Positions 59,896-64,000 of a stretch of DNA of 64,000 bases are shown here, one piece after another. The notes under the pieces were generated by a model, which saw nothing but the letters and a program-made list of their open reading frames with translations, did no database searches and was not told the origin of the DNA. The DNA lies in contig NZ_VIGW01000003.1 of assembly GCF_007858435.1 (NCBI RefSeq), positions 1-64,000 of the forward strand, read 5' to 3'. The DNA is from Tsukamurella asaccharolytica (GTDB lineage Bacteria; Actinomycetota; Actinomycetes; Mycobacteriales; Mycobacteriaceae). Each line of letters starts with the position of its first letter. The stretch's first letter is position 1. The position numbers were made by a program, and so were the translations under genes.

Positions 59896-61454
59896 GCCGC
59901 GAACACCGTTCGCCCGTCGACCACGGTGCGCAGGCAGCGCGGCAGGCGCGCGCCGGGCGCGAGGTCGGGTAGGGGGGCGACGCCGGCGCGGGGGTCGGTC
60001 GACCAGCGCTGCACCGCGTCCGACGGCGCGCGGACCACCAGTTCGTCGGCGTCCCAGACCGCGTAGGTCGCGGGGGCGCCGGGGACCAGCGTCCCCGCGA
60101 TGCCGTCGCGGACGCCCCCGGCCCGCCAGGCCCCGCGGGTGGCGGCGGCGAAGGCAGCGCGCGGCGAGACGGCGCTCCCGGGCGTGCGGTGGTGGACCGC
60201 GGCGCGCAGGGTGGCCCAGGGATCCAGCGGGGTCACCGGCGAATCGGACGAGAAGGCGAGCGGTACCGCGTTCTTGGCGAGCAGCGCGAAGTCGTTGAGA
60301 GTCGCGGCACGTTCGGTGCCGAGGCGGCGGGAGTACATCCCGTCGGATCCTCCCCACAGGTCGTCGAACCGCGGCTGCATCGAGGCGTGCACGCCCCAGT
60401 CGCCGAGCTTCGCGGCCTGGTCCGGCGTGACCATCTCGGCGTGTTCGATCCGGTGCCCGCAGGACGCGACGCGCGGCCCGCCGAAGTCGTCGACGGCCGC
60501 CGCGAAGGCGTCGACCACCCGGGCGACCGCGGCGTCGCCGATGGCGTGGAAACCGGCCTGGATCCGGGCGCGGGTGCAGGCCAGGACGTGCGCGGTCACG
60601 GTCTCCTGGTCGAGGTACTCCACGCCGCTCGACGGTGCGTCCGCGTACGGGGCGTGCAGCAGCGCGGTGCGGCTCCCCAGCGAGCCGTCGACGAAGAGGT
60701 CGCCGCCCAGCCCGTCGGCCCCGGTCCGGTAGATGATCGCGCGGGCGTCGTCGGCGTCGCGGGCCGCCTCGCCCCAGTAGCGGCGCACCCGGACCCCGTG
60801 GGTGAGGGCGCCGAGGAGGGCGAAGTCGCGCTCCCCCGCGATGTCGGGGCCACCGCACTCGTGCACGGCGGCGATCCCCGCGGCGGCCGCCGCGTCGAGG
60901 GCCCCGTTCTGGGCGGCGGTGATCTGCGCGTCGGTGAGCGAGGCCAGCGCCGCCGCGCGGACGGCGTGGTGCGCGGTGCCGGTGAGGGGACCGTCGGGCG
61001 AGAAGCCGTCGAGGTCGGCCAAACCGGGGACCAGGCCGCGGAGCGCGGTGCTGGCCTGAGCGGAGTGCTCATCGACGCGGGCCGCGTAGATCACGCGATT
61101 CTCGTCGAGGTCGGTGCGTTGCAGCGGACGCTCCCATGTGGTGTCATCCCAGCCGCGCGCGATCACCGTCCGTCCGGGCGCGGCGGCCACCGCGGCGCGG
61201 ACGGCGTCGCGCCCGCCCGCGAGGTCCGGGGCGATCAGCGCGAGACCGGTCGCGGTCAGGTGCACATGGGGGTCGACGAAGGCGGGCGCGAGGAACGCCC
61301 CGTCGAGGTCGGTGACCTGTGCGTCCGGGTGCAGGGCGCGCGCGGCGCGGTCCTCGCCGATCCAGCTGATCAGCCCGTTCTCGACGGCGATCGCGGTGGC
61401 GGTGGTGGACGTGGGCGTGTAGATCCGCCCGCCGACGAGTAGTTCGGTGGTCAC
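59892..61454 (-). CDS. amidohydrolase family protein (YtcJ-like)
   Basis: The 520-residue protein has the amidohydrolase_3 features: the first metal pair in DPHVHLTA, a HECGG strand, [34 protein letters not shown], the [14 protein letters not shown] motif and the metal Asp in [13 protein letters not shown]. Members hydrolyse unknown C-N or ester bonds in varied small molecules. It lies in a run of overlapping genes with lnt and ppm1, though no functional link is obvious. It starts at GTG. Confidence 0.9.
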   Translation of the reverse strand: MTTELLVGGRIYTPTSTTATAIAVENGLISWIGEDRAARALHPDAQVTDLDGAFLAPAFVDPHVHLTATGLALIAPDLAGGRDAVRAAVAAAPGRTVIARGWDDTTWERPLQRTDLDENRVIYAARVDEHSAQASTALRGLVPGLADLDGFSPDGPLTGTAHHAVRAAALASLTDAQITAAQNGALDAAAAAGIAAVHECGGPDIAGERDFALLGALTHGVRVRRYWGEAARDADDARAIIYRTGADGLGGDLFVDGSLGSRTALLHAPYADAPSSGVEYLDQETVTAHVLACTRARIQAGFHAIGDAAVARVVDAFAAAVDDFGGPRVASCGHRIEHAEMVTPDQAAKLGDWGVHASMQPRFDDLWGGSDGMYSRRLGTERAATLNDFALLAKNAVPLAFSSDSPVTPLDPWATLRAAVHHRTPGSAVSPRAAFAAATRGAWRAGGVRDGIAGTLVPGAPATYAVWDADELVVRAPSDAVQRWSTDPRAGVAPLPDLAPGARLPRCLRTVVDGRTVFAA

Positions 61455-61472
61455 GGAGGTTCAGTCTGCCAA

Positions 61473-62000
61473 CTACGGGGCGGGCGGCAACTCGCGGTAC
61501 CCGGGGCGCGGTCCCGGGCCGCCGACGTCGACCACGGGCTCGGCCGAAGTGCGCTGATCGGTGACCACGTCACCGTCGACGACGGTGCCGAAGCCGCGCG
61601 GCCGGCCCGCGAGCACGGTCACCAGGCCCGACTCCTCGACGAAGGCGGCGACACGCTTGGCGCCGACGTACGCGACCGCGGGCCGGACCAGTGCGCGGAC
61701 CGGCTTGACCAACAGGAGCAGGCCGAGCACGGTGCTCACCACGCCGGGCACGGCGAGCAGGAAGACGGCGGCCGCGAGTATCGCGGTGTCCATGAGCGCG
61801 GGGCCCGCGGACCGCTGCCCGTCGAGCGCCTGCCCGAGGTCGCGGAGCACGCCCGCGGCGGTGCGCCGCAGCATGAACACGCCGAGTACGGTGGCGCCGA
61901 TCATGGCGAGCACCGCCCAGCCGAAGCCGAGCCAGGACACCAGCCCGGCGAACGCCGCGATCTCCACGACGATGTAGGTCAGGAACGCGAAGAGCTTCAT
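61473..62000 (-). CDS. fxsA: FxsA family membrane protein
   Basis: The 175-residue protein begins MKLFAFLTYIVVEIAAFAGL, with three or four membrane helices and the GVFMLRRTAAGVLRDLGQAL and PGVVSTVLGLLLLVKPVRALV patterns of FxsA. A longer hydrophilic C-terminal tail, rich in Gly and Pro, extends past the usual length. FxsA in E. coli suppresses F-exclusion of phage T7, and its cell role is unknown. In mycobacteria it also sits next to ppm1. It is 18 bases from the amidohydrolase gene on the same strand. Confidence 0.88.
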   Translation of the reverse strand: MKLFAFLTYIVVEIAAFAGLVSWLGFGWAVLAMIGATVLGVFMLRRTAAGVLRDLGQALDGQRSAGPALMDTAILAAAVFLLAVPGVVSTVLGLLLLVKPVRALVRPAVAYVGAKRVAAFVEESGLVTVLAGRPRGFGTVVDGDVVTDQRTSAEPVVDVGGPGPRPGYRELPPAP

Positions 62001-62045
62001 ACCCCCACAACGGGCGAAGCGGGCGAAAAGTTCCCCGCCCCCGGC

Positions 62046-62106
62046 GATTGAACGACGTTATGGAGAGGAAACCCGCAGGTCGCGCTCTCCATAACGTCGT
62101 TCAATC
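62046..62106. repeat. perfect 22-base inverted repeat
   Basis: Two exactly complementary 22-base arms (62046-62067 and 62085-62106) are separated by 17 bases, ending 4 bases before the cobN stop on one side. The arms are only about half G+C, unlike the GC-rich terminators elsewhere in the window, and no U-run follows. It may be a terminator, an RNA-processing hairpin, or a trace of a mobile element. Confidence 0.75.
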
Positions 62107-62109
62107 GAG

Positions 62110-64000
62110 TCAGCGGTCCTCGAGGTCGCCTTCGGTGTCGAGGTAGGCCTGCTGGAGGGCGGCGAGGAGCTCCGGGTCCGGCTCCTTCCACAGCTCGCGC
62201 TGGGAGGCCTCGAGCAGGCGCTCGGCGATGCCGTGCAGGGCCCACGGATTCGACTCCTCCATGAACTTCCGGTTCTCGGGGTCGAGGACGTAGTTCTCGG
62301 TGAGCTTCTCGTACATCCAGTCGGCCATCACGCCGGCGGTGGCGTCGAAGCCGAAGAGGTAGTCCACGGTCGCGGCCATCTCGAAGGCGCCCTTGTAGCC
62401 GTGCCGGCGCATCGCCGCCATCCAGCGCGGGTTCACGACGCGGGCGCGGAAGACCCGGTTGGTCTCCTCGCTCAGGGTGCGGGTGCGCACCGAGTCCGGA
62501 CGGGTCGAGTCGCCGACGTAGGCCTCGGGATCGGTGCCCGTGAGGTGGCGGACCGTCGCGACCATGCCGCCGTGGTACTGGAAGTAGTCGTCCGAGTCGG
62601 CGATGTCGTGCTCGCGGGTGTCGATGTTCTTCGCGGCGACGTTGATCCGCCGGTACGCGGACCGCATGTCGTCCGCGGCGGGCGCACCGTCGAGCCCGCG
62701 GCCGTAGGCGTAGCCGCACCATGCGGTGTAGACCTCCGCGAGGTCGGCGTCGCTGCGCCAGTTCTTCGAGTCGATGAGCTGCAGCAGGCCGGCGCCGTAG
62801 GTGCCGGGCTTGGAGCCGAAGACGCGGGTCGTCGCCCGACGGGCGTCCCCGTGCTCGGCCAGGGCCGCGCGCGTGTGCGCGGCGACGTAGTTGGACTCGT
62901 CCGGCTCGTCGAGCTGCGCGACCAGCTGGACGGCATCGTCGAGCATGGCCACGACGTGCGGGAAGGCGTCGCGGAAGAAGCCGGAGATGCGGACGGTCAC
63001 GTCGATGCGCGGGCGGCCCAGCTCCTGCAGGCCGATGACCTCCAGGCCGGAGACGCGGCGCGACTGCTCGTCCCACACCGGCGTCACGCCCAGGAGGGCC
63101 AGGACCTCCGCGATGTCGTCGCCCGCGGTCCGCATGGCCGAGGTGCCCCACACCGACAGCCCGACGGAGCGCGGGTACTCGCCGTGCTCGCCGAAGTACC
63201 GCGAGACCAGCGAGGCGGCCAACTCCTGACCCGTCGCCCACGCGAGCCGCGAGGGCACGGCTTTGGGATCGACGGAGTAGAAGTTGCGGCCCGTGGGCAG
63301 CACGTTGACCAGGCCGCGCAGCGGCGAGCCCGACGGTCCGGCGGGCACGAATCCGCCGGCCAGCGCGCGGAGCACGTGATCGATCTCGTCGCCGGTGCGG
63401 CGCAGCCGCGGCACGATCTCGGTCGCCGCGAAGTCGAGGATCTTCGCCACGGCCGGCTCGTCGGTGAGGCCCGCCATGGCCGACGGTGCCCACTCGGCGG
63501 CCGCCGCGGCGGCGACGAGCTCGCGGGCGCGGGCCTCGAACTCGTCGGTCCGCGCGCGCGATTCGGGCCCGCCCACCGAGCCCTCCTCGAGGCCGAGCGC
63601 TTCGCGCAGGCCGGGCGTGTGCACGGCGCCCGCCCACATCTGTTTGGCGCGCAGCATCGCGAGCACGAGATCGGTCTCGGCCTCGCCCGACGGTGCGGCG
63701 CCCAGGATGTGCAGGCCGTCGCGGATCTGGACGTCCTTGATCTCGCAGAGCCAGCCGTCGACGTGCAGGATCATGTCGTCGAAGGCGTCCTCGTCGGGCT
63801 GGTCGGTCAGGCCCAGGTCGTGGTCGAGCTTCGCCGCCTGCAGCAGCGTCCAGATCTGCTGGCGGATCATGGGCAGCTTCGCCGGGTCCAGGCTCTGCAC
63901 GTTGGCGTACTCGTCGAGGTGCTGCTCGAGGCGGGCGATGTCGCCGTAGCTTTCGGCGCGGGCCATCGGCGGGATGAGGTGGTCGACGAGCACCGCGTGG
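62110..64000 (-). CDS. cobN: cobaltochelatase subunit CobN, C-terminal part (cut by window edge)
   Basis: About 630 C-terminal residues are visible. They match the large CobN/ChlH-type chelatase subunit: DPKAVPSRLAWATGQELAAS, YPRSVGLSVWGTSAMRTAGDD, QELGRPRIDVTVRISGFFRD, FGSKPGTYGAGLLQLIDSKN, VYTAWCGYAYGRGLDG and MAAMRRHGYKGAFEM. CobN inserts cobalt into hydrogenobyrinate diamide in aerobic B12 synthesis. The frame stays open to the window end. Its promoter, and any cobalamin riboswitch, would be outside. Confidence 0.95.
   Translation of the reverse strand, partial: HAVLVDHLIPPMARAESYGDIARLEQHLDEYANVQSLDPAKLPMIRQQIWTLLQAAKLDHDLGLTDQPDEDAFDDMILHVDGWLCEIKDVQIRDGLHILGAAPSGEAETDLVLAMLRAKQMWAGAVHTPGLREALGLEEGSVGGPESRARTDEFEARARELVAAAAAAEWAPSAMAGLTDEPAVAKILDFAATEIVPRLRRTGDEIDHVLRALAGGFVPAGPSGSPLRGLVNVLPTGRNFYSVDPKAVPSRLAWATGQELAASLVSRYFGEHGEYPRSVGLSVWGTSAMRTAGDDIAEVLALLGVTPVWDEQSRRVSGLEVIGLQELGRPRIDVTVRISGFFRDAFPHVVAMLDDAVQLVAQLDEPDESNYVAAHTRAALAEHGDARRATTRVFGSKPGTYGAGLLQLIDSKNWRSDADLAEVYTAWCGYAYGRGLDGAPAADDMRSAYRRINVAAKNIDTREHDIADSDDYFQYHGGMVATVRHLTGTDPEAYVGDSTRPDSVRTRTLSEETNRVFRARVVNPRWMAAMRRHGYKGAFEMAATVDYLFGFDATAGVMADWMYEKLTENYVLDPENRKFMEESNPWALHGIAERLLEASQRELWKEPDPELLAALQQAYLDTEGDLEDR

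Noticed and set aside
1-64000. CRISPR array, rRNA or tRNA genes, prophage
   Set aside because: No regular spaced repeats with unique spacers, no rRNA segments, no cloverleaf with a T-loop sequence, and no phage structural or integrase genes were seen on either strand.

Overview
The window is high-GC DNA (roughly 70% G+C by eye, except one island) from a mycolic-acid actinobacterium of the order Mycobacteriales, most like Tsukamurella or a close relative. The pointers are an LGFP-repeat lipoprotein, a PE-PPE-domain protein, RbpA next to Ppm1 and Lnt, a KatG and an EthA-type monooxygenase that both resemble mycobacterial enzymes, monomeric isocitrate dehydrogenase, and many GTG starts with 4-base gene overlaps. 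The genus is an inference. No rRNA, tRNA or CRISPR array was seen.

Region 1 (1-10457) is a surface-glycan locus with an unusual core. On the minus strand an alpha/beta hydrolase (cut by the window edge), a CgeB-like glycosyltransferase, a Wzx-like flippase and two GT4 glycosyltransferases follow a seryl-tRNA-synthetase-like amino acid:carrier protein ligase. Divergent from it lie a small carrier protein, another GT4 enzyme and an AcpS-type phosphopantetheinyl transferase. A polyprenyl-phosphate sugar phosphotransferase and a free-standing condensation-domain protein complete the set. Together they look like a pathway that activates an amino acid on a carrier protein and attaches it to a lipid-linked glycan. 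This is the best candidate for an undescribed system.

Region 2 (10519-27896) is mostly ordinary chromosome: a methyltransferase, an LGFP lipoprotein, a thioesterase, katG, a beta-lactamase-fold esterase, a frameshifted YhhN-type lysoplasmalogenase, a DUF808 protein, icd, a lipase with an MFS exporter, a 3-hydroxyacyl-CoA dehydrogenase with a beta-propeller protein, and a fused 5-oxoprolinase subunit BC.

Region 3 (28031-34585) is one translationally coupled operon: a cystathionine-beta-synthase-like enzyme, an SsuABC-like importer with a cysteine-containing binding protein, a YcnI-like protein and a CopC-CopD fusion that seems to start at CTG. It probably links copper handling with import of a small, perhaps sulfur-containing, compound.

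Region 4 (about 34586-39200) is a mosaic accessory island of lower G+C. It holds an orphan TetR-type operator, the tail of a lost MFS gene, an array of TGACGYA motifs, a haloalkane-dehalogenase-like protein that lacks two catalytic residues, an HxlR regulator, and small lipoprotein/hypothetical pairs with a hydrolase remnant. Near-identical 21-base repeats lie close to both ends.

Region 5 (39274-56767) has an acetyltransferase, an ABC ATPase, a UvrA-like ATPase, a VKOR-family protein, a CynX-like transporter with a GntR regulator, a copper-box-controlled DUF6153/DUF305 pair, a PE-PPE-domain protein, an iron-containing alcohol dehydrogenase, a gamma-carbonic-anhydrase-like protein, a Rieske lipoprotein, an EthA-like Baeyer-Villiger monooxygenase, an L,D-transpeptidase, a CPBP protease and a lipoprotein hydrolase.

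Region 6 (56799-64000) matches the mycobacterial rbpA-ppm1-lnt-fxsA neighbourhood and ends in the 3' part of cobN. A perfect 22-base inverted repeat lies between cobN and fxsA.
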